Made by a program: the position numbers and the translations under genes | Part shown: in pieces, positions 1-7,252 of the stretch | How the letters are laid out: each line of letters begins with the position of its first letter | Numbering within the stretch: position 1 is the first letter of the stretch | Assembly: GCA_045587025.1 (NCBI GenBank) | Contig: JAZNBK010000005.1 | Location: 1-17,594, forward strand | From: UBA1740 sp045587025 | GTDB taxonomy: Bacteria; Bacillota; Clostridia; Oscillospirales; CAG-272 | Direction of reading: 5' to 3' | DNA: 17,594 nucleotides | The notes under the pieces: model-generated | Seen by the model: the letters and a program-made list of their open reading frames with translations, nothing else | Told to the model about the DNA's origin: nothing | Database searches by the model: none

Positions 1-1
1 A

Positions 2-3000
2 AACAAGTTCGAGCTTGATATTACTAAGTATTCTGAGCTCACAAGTGTTGGAAAGAATGTTGTAAACGAGGCGTTGAAGAACTACAATATTGGTGATAAC
101 GAAGCAGAAATTAAAGATGTTTATGAGACAGCAATCGAAGACGCTACTAGGTTAATGGAATACGATGCATTGAAGGGTGATAACGAGGATTATAACGCCT
201 TCATAGACGTAGCGATGGCAAATGCTCTCGACCTTACCGAATTCCTCAAAGCTCCTATAGTAAAGAGAATGGCTATTGCCTTGGCAAACAAGGATAATTC
301 CGATATGACTCAGAAGGAGCTTGATTTCGCATTGCTCGACCTGAGCATTCCGAAGGGATTAGACAATGAGATTACCGCGATTTTTGAAGCGGAAATAGCG
401 AAAATCACTTGGGAAAATTATAAGGATTATGAAAATCCTGCAGAAGAGGCATGGAAGGCATATCTCGCTATATACGAAGATAACCTTCAGAACGATTTTT
501 ACGAATCCTTCTACGTTCAGGACGGACTCGTATTCCGCGCCGACTTCTTTGGCGCTACCGCGGAGGATAAGCTGACTGTTCCTATGGCAAATACCTCCGT
601 TGCTGCAGAAACCCTGTATTTGGGTAAAGCGGCAGATTACGCTAAGTTTATAAAGTATAAGGCACCTCAATCCTCATACGCTATATCGGGTGGATTTGCT
701 ATCCCCGGAGCCGATGACGTATGGTTGGCGTCTACCGTTTATCGCACCTTTGCGGCTAACGGTAATGAAAAGGTAGAGGACCTCAGAACCGAGCTTACCC
801 TGACTCTTGAAGCAATCAAGGCAGGGAAGTCCATTTCAATAAATGGCGGAACCGTTACCTACAACGGAAGCGAAACGGTTTCCTACTCCTTGAAGTCCCA
901 GACCATAGGAGCAAGCAACGTGCTTGACGGTATGAATGCGCTCAAAGAAGAATTCAGCGATATTATAACCAACGTTTCGGATAGCGACACCGCTATAGTT
1001 GTTACCTACGATACGAATGGCGCATCAGACGGCGGAGAAGAGACCTATACCTATGTGATAAAAGACGGTAACTGTACGATTCCTCTGTACAACGCAAACA
1101 TTCACGTAAAGGAGTCCGACTTCGAAGCGGCACTCGGCTTCCCCGGATTTATTCAGATGAATGCCGGATACTACTCACAGAATTTCGGAAGCACCGTCTT
1201 CCATGACGGATACGTACAGTTAGGAAAATCCGCGCGTATGACTATTAGCGGTATAAGCGAAGAAACCGCTGAAAATTATTCCGTTACGGTTGTAGCTGCC
1301 GACCTCGGTCAGCTTATGCTGCCTACGGCGTATCTTACGGCGCGTTCGAATGCGACAAGCGGAAAACTCGAATTCGCATACATAAGTACAGGTAATTTAG
1401 GTTGGTTCCCGGCGGCGGTTACCGAGGTTGATTTCGCAACCTCAAAAACGGTGCCCTACGATGCTACCTTTACCTTTGATAACGATTGCACTCCGAGAGA
1501 AGACGGAACTTCGAGAATTAAATTTGCCGCGTACTTTAACGGAGCAGAGCTGGTTAAATACGATGCGAACATTAGTGGCTATACCGCTCCCTTCAATATA
1601 GGCTGGGGCGCGAATACAGCGCTTTACGCTGTAAGAGTTTACGACCGTCAGCTTACGGTAGAAGAAATGGCGCAGAACCACTTAGCAGATATTTACGCGT
1701 ACTATGAGCTTCCTATCTATGCTTACCTTGCTCTCGGCGACGGACAGAAGCAGGCAATAAACGAGCAGGTAATTAACTGGAGCTTCTCAGATTACGCGAC
1801 AAAAGAGGCAGCTCAGGCGGCTTACCTCGAGCTTATCGATCAGTTTCCGGACGGAGTTGTTTCCGACCTCGCAAGCACCGTTGAATTTTTAGGATATTCA
1901 ACCCGTATCGTAGCATACCCCGGTATCCGCGCTCAATTCGCTCTGAATAACGACGTTATTCTCGCATTAGAGGAAATGGGCTATAATCTTGAAATCGGTG
2001 TTATCATGGCTATCGATGATGATGAGAGAACACCGGGCGACCTCCTCGTAGCAAAGAAGGACGGAGTATACGTAACCGAAGCTTCCAGAATGGTTAACAG
2101 AGCCGTTTACAAAACAGGCGAGGGCGAAGACGGCTTCGTAGCTAATCATTTTGAAGGTAAAGATGGTAGAGAAAACTTCGTTTACGCTATCGTATTCAAG
2201 GAGGAAAGCTCCAAAACAGCAGAGAATTACTCTCTCGATTGTCTCTACCGTACGTATATGGTAGCTAAGAAACCGGGCGAAGCCGATTTGGTTGCTTATT
2301 CTGATTGCGATTCGGAGAACTTTGGCGAATCAGCATCTATTTACGAGCTTACCGCTTATCAGGTATACGAAATGAACGAAGAAGCAAAAGATAATACTCA
2401 TAAGGACGTTCTTTCTATGGCAGGAAAAACAGAAGAAATTCTTGACATCGTTTCTATCTTGCAAGAGGTAGAGGAAAAGGTGCTAGGAAATTACAGAGAT
2501 ATTTCTTTCGATACTCTTAACAAGCTTTATAATTACCAGCTGCAAGCAGATAAATACGCTCCCTTGAGAATGAAGATGCAGTATTATCAAGACGGCGAGG
2601 TAAGCACGGATAAAGCAGATTGCATAGATTTGTATTCGAGAATTAACGTATTCTGGGATAACTACAATGCAAAGCACGGCGTCGACATCCGCGATGATTT
2701 GTTTGAATATGGAGCAGGCAGTATCCTCCTTTATTTCAAGGACGTTTCCACAAAGGATGCTACTTCTTATAAAACGAACGCAAACGGTATTTTAGAAGAG
2801 GACGTCGTCCTTGAGGTAGAGCTTCGAACAAAGGCACAGGATTCTATCTATGCTTGCAAGGAATTTACCTACTACTATGAGATAGACGGTGTAGAGGGCA
2901 GGTTCAGCGGCACAGCTTCAGGCAATACAGGAAAGATAACTGTTACAATTCCCAAAGAACAGATTAATAGTTCTACTACTCTCCGGGCGGGCGAAGGCGC

Positions 3001-4243
3001 AGCCGTATTGGTCGACATAGTCGCCACATTTGATGAAGAAGGCCCCATAACTGAGGGCTGGAACCTCGATAACAAGGGAATAAACGGTTACCGCGGCGGC
3101 GCAATAATCGACCTTGAAAAAATAGCTCCTTCCGTAGATAAGCCCTCTGATTTTGAATCCTTCTGGAATGAACAGCTCGAGAGATTGACAAATACTGATC
3201 CGTTAGATACGACAGTTCCTACAGAGGAAACGAGATATTCAAACACAGGCGATCACCCTGACATATCTGTTAAGTACGATATGGACCTTAAGAACTATTT
3301 CAGAATAAAGAAGTTCGACGCAGCGTTACTTAAGCAGTACCGTGATAACGGTATCACATCGCTAGCTGATTCTACTCTTGACAACTTTGATATATATGAA
3401 ATTTATCTTAAGGCGCCCGGTCCGAATCCTACGTCAGGTATTATTTCGATACCTAAGAATGCTAGCGCAACTATTCCTGTAGAATTTAACTTCCACGGAT
3501 ATAGCGCATCCTCTCCGGCGCCACTCGTAGATGATAATAAGATTATATTTAACGTTCCTCACCACGGTTATGAATTGGGTGTGAAGAACGATCCCTACTA
3601 TAGCGATCTGAACGACCTTACAGACACCTTGACCGCTTACGGTAAAGGTCATGACAATCGCCAGAACAGTACGTTTACAAACATAGATGACTGCTATCTC
3701 CTCTATATGTTCTTGCGTAATATGCAGGCATTGAGATTTATTAAGGATAGCGCAACCGTTGATATTGCAAGCGTAGCGGATTATGAATTCCTTCCTGAAT
3801 TCTATACCAACTTGAAGAGTGTTTGGAACGGAGTTTACAACTTATCAGGTACGAGCATGGGCGGATATCAGACGATAGGTGTTGCAGCTCTTGCAAATAT
3901 GTACGGTATCAAGATAAACGCTGCTACAAACATTGCAGCTCCCGCTTGGTGTAACCTTGCAGGACACGTTGAAGGCGGCCGTATCAACAACAATTTTGGT
4001 ATTAAATACACATATAATATGAATTACTTTGATCCGGTATTCTTCGGCGAGCACATTGACGCGAACACCTTCATTTTAAGAGTAGGTCTTGGAGACTATC
4101 TGACTCCTCCTTCCGGCGTTATAGCGGTATACAACGCCTTGAATTGCAACAAGCAGATCAGTCTTGGTCAGAATGAGCAGCACGGTTACAAGGCACCCGG
4201 TTATACGGTATATACCTATAGAGAAACGGCATCTCAGGATTAA
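2..4243 (+). CDS. Large secreted-type LamG-like / CE7 acetyl esterase protein, 5' partial
   Basis: The frame is open from base 2, so the gene is cut by the window edge. An internal TTG at base 74 is not a convincing start. At least 1413 residues remain. From N to C: an acidic helical stretch; a LamG/concanavalin-like region in two blocks (about 520-650 and 1140-1700, closing with the typical ALYAVRVYDRQLTVEEM); a conserved-looking beta domain of unknown name (about 1860-2370); a beta-sandwich linker (about 2790-3110); then a C-terminal alpha/beta hydrolase. That hydrolase opens with SDFESFWNEQL, like CE7 acetylxylan esterases / cephalosporin-C deacetylases. It has the nucleophile motif GTSMGG (Ser codon 3854), the acid in GLGDYLTPPS (Asp codon 4094) and the base in QHGY (His codon 4181), in CE7 order. 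I infer removal of acetyl groups from plant or host glycans outside the cell. The signal peptide would lie upstream of the window. No LPXTG, SLH or dockerin is seen at the C-terminus. Confidence 0.8.
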   Translation, partial: NKFELDITKYSELTSVGKNVVNEALKNYNIGDNEAEIKDVYETAIEDATRLMEYDALKGDNEDYNAFIDVAMANALDLTEFLKAPIVKRMAIALANKDNSDMTQKELDFALLDLSIPKGLDNEITAIFEAEIAKITWENYKDYENPAEEAWKAYLAIYEDNLQNDFYESFYVQDGLVFRADFFGATAEDKLTVPMANTSVAAETLYLGKAADYAKFIKYKAPQSSYAISGGFAIPGADDVWLASTVYRTFAANGNEKVEDLRTELTLTLEAIKAGKSISINGGTVTYNGSETVSYSLKSQTIGASNVLDGMNALKEEFSDIITNVSDSDTAIVVTYDTNGASDGGEETYTYVIKDGNCTIPLYNANIHVKESDFEAALGFPGFIQMNAGYYSQNFGSTVFHDGYVQLGKSARMTISGISEETAENYSVTVVAADLGQLMLPTAYLTARSNATSGKLEFAYISTGNLGWFPAAVTEVDFATSKTVPYDATFTFDNDCTPREDGTSRIKFAAYFNGAELVKYDANISGYTAPFNIGWGANTALYAVRVYDRQLTVEEMAQNHLADIYAYYELPIYAYLALGDGQKQAINEQVINWSFSDYATKEAAQAAYLELIDQFPDGVVSDLASTVEFLGYSTRIVAYPGIRAQFALNNDVILALEEMGYNLEIGVIMAIDDDERTPGDLLVAKKDGVYVTEASRMVNRAVYKTGEGEDGFVANHFEGKDGRENFVYAIVFKEESSKTAENYSLDCLYRTYMVAKKPGEADLVAYSDCDSENFGESASIYELTAYQVYEMNEEAKDNTHKDVLSMAGKTEEILDIVSILQEVEEKVLGNYRDISFDTLNKLYNYQLQADKYAPLRMKMQYYQDGEVSTDKADCIDLYSRINVFWDNYNAKHGVDIRDDLFEYGAGSILLYFKDVSTKDATSYKTNANGILEEDVVLEVELRTKAQDSIYACKEFTYYYEIDGVEGRFSGTASGNTGKITVTIPKEQINSSTTLRAGEGAAVLVDIVATFDEEGPITEGWNLDNKGINGYRGGAIIDLEKIAPSVDKPSDFESFWNEQLERLTNTDPLDTTVPTEETRYSNTGDHPDISVKYDMDLKNYFRIKKFDAALLKQYRDNGITSLADSTLDNFDIYEIYLKAPGPNPTSGIISIPKNASATIPVEFNFHGYSASSPAPLVDDNKIIFNVPHHGYELGVKNDPYYSDLNDLTDTLTAYGKGHDNRQNSTFTNIDDCYLLYMFLRNMQALRFIKDSATVDIASVADYEFLPEFYTNLKSVWNGVYNLSGTSMGGYQTIGVAALANMYGIKINAATNIAAPAWCNLAGHVEGGRINNNFGIKYTYNMNYFDPVFFGEHIDANTFILRVGLGDYLTPPSGVIAVYNALNCNKQISLGQNEQHGYKAPGYTVYTYRETASQD

Positions 4244-4253
4244 AGGACGTATA

Positions 4254-4289
4254 ATTTAGGAAATCCCACTAAAATGGGATTTCCTAAAT
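4254..4289 (+). terminator. Hairpin terminator after the esterase gene
   Basis: A perfect 15-bp inverted repeat (arms 4254-4268 and 4275-4289, core AGGAAATCCCA / TGGGATTTCCT) encloses a 6-nt loop. It lies 10 bases after the stop. The following U-tract is poor (AAAATTTT), so it may act partly by stabilising the 3' end. Confidence 0.7.
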
Positions 4290-4316
4290 AAAATTTTAAA
4301 AAATTTAAAAAAACTA

Positions 4317-4345
4317 TTGACAAACAAGAAATAATAATATATAAT
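4317..4345 (+). promoter_or_regulatory. Perfect consensus SigA promoter for the 41-aa peptide gene
   Basis: TTGACA at 4317-4322 and TATAAT at 4340-4345 are both exact consensus, separated by exactly 17 bases. Transcription should start near 4352, giving a leader of about 25 bases before the ATG at 4377. Confidence 0.85.
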
Positions 4346-4376
4346 GTATTTGAATGATAATATAGGGGTGGATTTT

Positions 4377-4502
4377 ATGTTTAGTAAGGAAAGAAAATAT
4401 GACAATCCTCAGTTTGAGATTGTTGTTATAAATTCCGTAGATGTTATTACCGCATCTGATAACGAATTAGAAGCCGGCGAACTTTTTGGTAATAAATTTT
4501 AA
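4377..4502 (+). CDS. Uncharacterised 41-residue peptide (YxxPxxEIV...DVITAS type)
   Basis: ATG at 4377 follows the purine-rich AGGGGTGG (about 4363-4370) at normal spacing and runs to TAA at 4500-4502. The product begins MFSKERKYDNPQFEIV, continues through an alternating hydrophobic strand, VVINSVDVITAS, and ends with an acidic, glycine-containing tail and GNKF. It is acidic overall (8 Asp/Glu, 4 Lys/Arg), has no cysteine, no signal peptide and no membrane segment. It has its own ideal promoter and is followed by two terminators, so it is a monocistronic unit and not a relic. From memory, short proteins with a Y-x-x-P-x-(hydrophobic/acidic strand)-D-V/I-I-T-x-S pattern recur in gut Clostridia; I know of no assigned function. 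It could be a small structural or regulatory protein or a modified-peptide precursor, but no modifying enzyme lies next to it. Confidence 0.75.
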   Translation: MFSKERKYDNPQFEIVVINSVDVITASDNELEAGELFGNKF

Positions 4503-4541
4503 TCTTTTTTCAAATTTGGGATGTTTAAATTTTAAATACAT

Positions 4542-4567
4542 AAAGCCGTAGTGTTACTACGGCTTTT
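4542..4567 (+). terminator. Terminator 1 after the peptide gene
   Basis: An 11-bp perfect stem (AAAGCCGTAGT 4542-4552 / ACTACGGCTTT 4556-4566) with a tight 3-nt loop is followed by a short T run. It lies 39 bases beyond the peptide stop codon. Confidence 0.8.
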
Positions 4568-4593
4568 GGTGTTCATTTTATATTCTGATTAAG

Positions 4594-4633
4594 GCCCTGC
4601 GGATTTTTGTATTCTGAACCGCAGGGCTTTTTT
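4594..4633 (+). terminator. Terminator 2, upstream of the aro promoter
   Basis: A 9-bp GC-rich stem, GCCCTGCGG (4594-4602) / CCGCAGGGC (4619-4627), has a 16-nt loop and is followed directly by TTTTTT (4628-4633). It backs up the preceding hairpin. It lies upstream of the predicted aro promoter, so it is unlikely to be an aro attenuator unless an unseen promoter exists upstream. Confidence 0.8.
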
Positions 4634-4664
4634 GTAGCATTTTTATCTTTCCGATGCCATTAAA

Positions 4665-4685
4665 TTTTGCAAAAGCATTGCAAAA
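4665..4685 (+). repeat. Direct repeat TTGCAAAA x2, candidate aro operator
   Basis: TTGCAAAA occurs at 4667-4674 and again at 4678-4685. The copies are 11 bases apart, about one helical turn, so both face the same side of DNA. The first copy sits within the perfect palindrome TTTTGCAAAA (4665-4674) and the second covers the predicted -35 box. The position suits a repressor site; no bound factor can be named. Confidence 0.4.
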
Positions 4686-4706
4686 CGCTAAATGTGGTGA
4701 TATAAT
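4678..4706 (+). promoter_or_regulatory. Predicted promoter of the aromatic amino acid operon
   Basis: An extended -10, TGATATAAT (TATAAT at 4701-4706, TG at 4698-4699), has a weaker -35 TTGCAA at 4678-4683 with a 17-base spacer. The expected start is near 4713, leaving a leader of about 40 bases, too short for a T-box or trp-type attenuator. A second TATAAT at 4723-4728 has no good -35. Confidence 0.65.
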
Positions 4707-4754
4707 AAAACGATAAATACTTTATAATTAATGTAACTGAAAAGAGGAAAAACT

Positions 4755-5963
4755 ATGGTCTCCGAGAAAATGAAAGCGCTGGGCGTAAAAAAATCCGTGA
4801 TTAGAGAAATCTTTGAATATGCAAAGCAGAGAAAGGCAGAGATAGGGGACGATAACGTCTTTGATTACAGCATAGGAAATCCGAGCGTTCCGTCGCCGAA
4901 AATAGTCAACGATACCTTGAAGGAGCTTTTGGATAGTACCGATTCCGTTCTTCTTCACGGCTATACCTCCGCGCAGGGCGATCTTGGAGTCAGAAGCGCT
5001 ATTGCGGAGTATCTCGCAAAAACACATGAGATTGAGGCAAACCCTAATTATATCTATATGACGGTTGGCGCGGCGGCTTCTCTTACTATATCATTGAATG
5101 CGTTGCTTACAAAAGACGCAGACGAAGAGGTTATAGTATTTGCGCCATTTTTCCCCGAGTACAGAGTTTTTGTAGAAAAGGCAGACGGACGTCTTGTCGT
5201 GGTAGCGCCCGTGGAATCTGATTTTCAGGTAGACCTTTCTGCGTTTGAACGCGCGATTACCGAAAAGACGAGAGCCGTTATCGTAAATTCTCCTAATAAT
5301 CCGACAGGCGTCGTTTTGAGTGAAGAAACTATAGTTTCAATGTGTGAAATTTTGAAGTCAGCGGAGAAAAAATACGGAAATCCTATCTATTTAATTTCCG
5401 ACGAGCCGTACAGAGAGCTCGTTTACGGCGACGTGAAGGTTCCTTTCCTTACTAAATGTTATAAAAATACGATAGTTTGCTATTCCTTTAGTAAATCTCT
5501 TTCTCTCCCCGGAGAGAGAATTGGATATATATACGTAAATCCCGAGGCAGAAGACGCGCAGGACGTCTATTCGGCGGTTCTCGGCGCAGGAAGAGCGTTG
5601 GGCTTCGTTTGCGCTCCGTCACTTTTCCAGCGTCTTATTCCAAAGTGCCTTGGAGTCACCTCCGATTTGGAGATATACGATACCAATAGAGTTCTTCTTT
5701 ACGAGGAATTAACGAAATACGGATATGAATGTGTAAAGCCGGACGGAGCTTTTTACCTGTTCGTAAAGGCGCTTGAGAAGGACGCTTACGCCTTCTATGA
5801 AAGGGCGAAGAAGTACGAGCTGCTTTTAGTTCCGAGCGACGATTTCGGCTATAAGGGTTACGTCAGAATAGCGTACTGCGTGACGACCGAGCAGATTAGA
5901 AGATCTCTGCCTGCCTTCAAAAAATTGGCAGAGGATTATAAAGCGGAGCAAAAAAATGGATAA
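4755..5963 (+). CDS. PLP-dependent aminotransferase (fold type I), probably aromatic amino acid or prephenate aminotransferase
   Basis: This is a 402-residue class I/II aminotransferase, normal length for the AspC/aromatic group. Visible signatures are the PLP-phosphate region around VGAAASLTIS, SPNNPTG (Asn182), DEPYR (Asp216 and Tyr219, contacting the pyridine ring), and the Schiff-base lysine in SFSKSLSLPGERIGY (Lys247) with Arg255. It is the first gene of the aro operon, with AGAGG at 4743-4747 before ATG 4755. Its stop overlaps the next start by 8 bases. Because the last gene of the operon is tyrA, I infer that it transaminates 4-hydroxyphenylpyruvate (and phenylpyruvate), or prephenate to arogenate. 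Substrate choice cannot be read from sequence alone; aspartate aminotransferase activity is the main alternative. Confidence 0.88.
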   Translation: MVSEKMKALGVKKSVIREIFEYAKQRKAEIGDDNVFDYSIGNPSVPSPKIVNDTLKELLDSTDSVLLHGYTSAQGDLGVRSAIAEYLAKTHEIEANPNYIYMTVGAAASLTISLNALLTKDADEEVIVFAPFFPEYRVFVEKADGRLVVVAPVESDFQVDLSAFERAITEKTRAVIVNSPNNPTGVVLSEETIVSMCEILKSAEKKYGNPIYLISDEPYRELVYGDVKVPFLTKCYKNTIVCYSFSKSLSLPGERIGYIYVNPEAEDAQDVYSAVLGAGRALGFVCAPSLFQRLIPKCLGVTSDLEIYDTNRVLLYEELTKYGYECVKPDGAFYLFVKALEKDAYAFYERAKKYELLLVPSDDFGYKGYVRIAYCVTTEQIRRSLPAFKKLAEDYKAEQKNG

Positions 5964-7251
5964 ATTAAAAGAAGCAAGAGAGAAAATAAATATCATAGAT
6001 AAAAAAATGGCAGAGCTGTTTTCCCTGAGGATGGAAGCCGTAGGTGACGTTGCAGAATACAAAAGAGAGCATAATATGCCAATTTTCGACAAGGAAAGAG
6101 AGCTTTCAGTCATAGAGAAAAACAGTGAGTATATTAAAGACGAGGAAATGAAGTCCTACTACCGTAGCTTTATCTCGAATACCATGCGAGTTTCAAAGGA
6201 CTATCAAAAGCGCCTGTTGTGCCAAAATGCGGATACAAATAAAAGCGAGTGCAGAATATTACACACTATATTTGATTACGACATTATAATAGAGCGTAAT
6301 TCCCTTAGCCGAGCTGCATCTATTTTTAATTTAAACAGAAAGGTCCTTGTCGTCACCGACGACGGCGTGCCGACCGACTATGTGAAAAAGATAGCTGACG
6401 CTTGCCGCGAGAGCGTTTGTATCACTCTTCCCCAAGGAGAGCAGAGCAAGAGCTTTGCTTCGCTTGAAAAGCTCTGCAAAACGATGCAAGAGAATTCCTT
6501 TACGAGAGCTGACGCAGTGGTTGCGGTTGGTGGAGGAGTTGTGGGCGATTTGTCCGGCTTTGCTGCCTCGTGCTATCAAAGAGGGATAGATTTTTACAAT
6601 ATTCCCACCACGCTCTTATCTCAGATAGATTCCTCGATAGGCGGAAAAACCGCTATAAATCTCGACGGAGTAAAAAACAGCGTCGGCGCGTTTTATCAGC
6701 CGAAGGGCGTGCTTATAGATCCCGACGTGCTTTCGACGTTAGATAGACGGCAGTTTGCGTCAGGACTTGCTGAGGCAATTAAAATGGCGGCGACCTGCGA
6801 CAGAGACCTTTTTTCGCTTATTACAAACGAGAATATAGACGAGAATATAGACGAGATAATCTACCGCTCCATTTTAGTAAAGAAAAATATAGTTGAAAAG
6901 GACGAGAAGGAGACGGGACTTCGCCGCGTGCTTAATTTCGGACATACCGTCGGGCACGCAATAGAGAGCTACAACGATTTGGGCGCTCTGCTCCACGGCG
7001 AGTGCGTAGCGCTCGGAATGTTGTTCCTATGTTCCGATGAGGTAAGGGACGAGCTCATTCCCGTCTTAGAGAATGCAGGTCTTCCCACCAAGCTCGATTT
7101 TGACGTGAGTGAGGTTTTGTCGTTGATTTCTCACGATAAGAAGAGAGAAGGGCAAAAAATACACTATGTTTACGTATCGAAAATAGGAGAATTTGAGCTT
7201 AAAACGGCAGAGCTTTCCTCATTTTGCGATATGGTGAAGGGGAATTTATAA
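5956..7251 (+). CDS. aroB: Fusion protein: AroQ-class chorismate mutase + 3-dehydroquinate synthase (AroB)
   Basis: The protein has 431 residues against about 350 for normal AroB, because of an extra N-terminal domain. Residues 1-88 match the AroQ chorismate mutase helical fold: Arg8, Arg25, Lys36, Asp45, Arg48 and Glu49 line up with E. coli Arg11, Arg28, Lys39, Asp48, Arg51 and Glu52 at a constant offset of 3, and Ser80 and Gln84 fit the remaining active-site positions. Residues about 95-431 are dehydroquinate synthase: NAD-loop GGGVVGD (192-198), IPTTLLSQIDSSIGGKTAIN, and metal ligands Glu273 (GLAEAIK), His330 (FGHTVGH) and His347 (HGEC). The fusion pairs conversion of DAHP to dehydroquinate with conversion of chorismate to prephenate, two distant steps. 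All key residues are present, so both activities are expected. ATG 5956 overlaps the aminotransferase stop, implying translational coupling. Confidence 0.93.
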   Translation: MDKLKEAREKINIIDKKMAELFSLRMEAVGDVAEYKREHNMPIFDKERELSVIEKNSEYIKDEEMKSYYRSFISNTMRVSKDYQKRLLCQNADTNKSECRILHTIFDYDIIIERNSLSRAASIFNLNRKVLVVTDDGVPTDYVKKIADACRESVCITLPQGEQSKSFASLEKLCKTMQENSFTRADAVVAVGGGVVGDLSGFAASCYQRGIDFYNIPTTLLSQIDSSIGGKTAINLDGVKNSVGAFYQPKGVLIDPDVLSTLDRRQFASGLAEAIKMAATCDRDLFSLITNENIDENIDEIIYRSILVKKNIVEKDEKETGLRRVLNFGHTVGHAIESYNDLGALLHGECVALGMLFLCSDEVRDELIPVLENAGLPTKLDFDVSEVLSLISHDKKREGQKIHYVYVSKIGEFELKTAELSSFCDMVKGNL

Positions 7252-7252
7252 A

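Noticed and set aside
74..76. TTG as the start of the large esterase
   Set aside because: The frame is open to the window edge at base 2, with sensible protein sequence upstream and no ribosome site before the TTG; the gene is simply truncated.
4594..4754. T-box or attenuator leader for the aro operon
   Set aside because: The terminator at 4594-4633 lies upstream of the best promoter; there is no AGGGTGG-type T-box sequence and no leader peptide rich in aromatic codons.
4742..4755. Second TATAAT at 4723-4728 as a separate aro promoter
   Set aside because: No acceptable -35 at 16-18 bases and the transcript would begin almost on the ribosome site; the extended -10 at 4701 is better.
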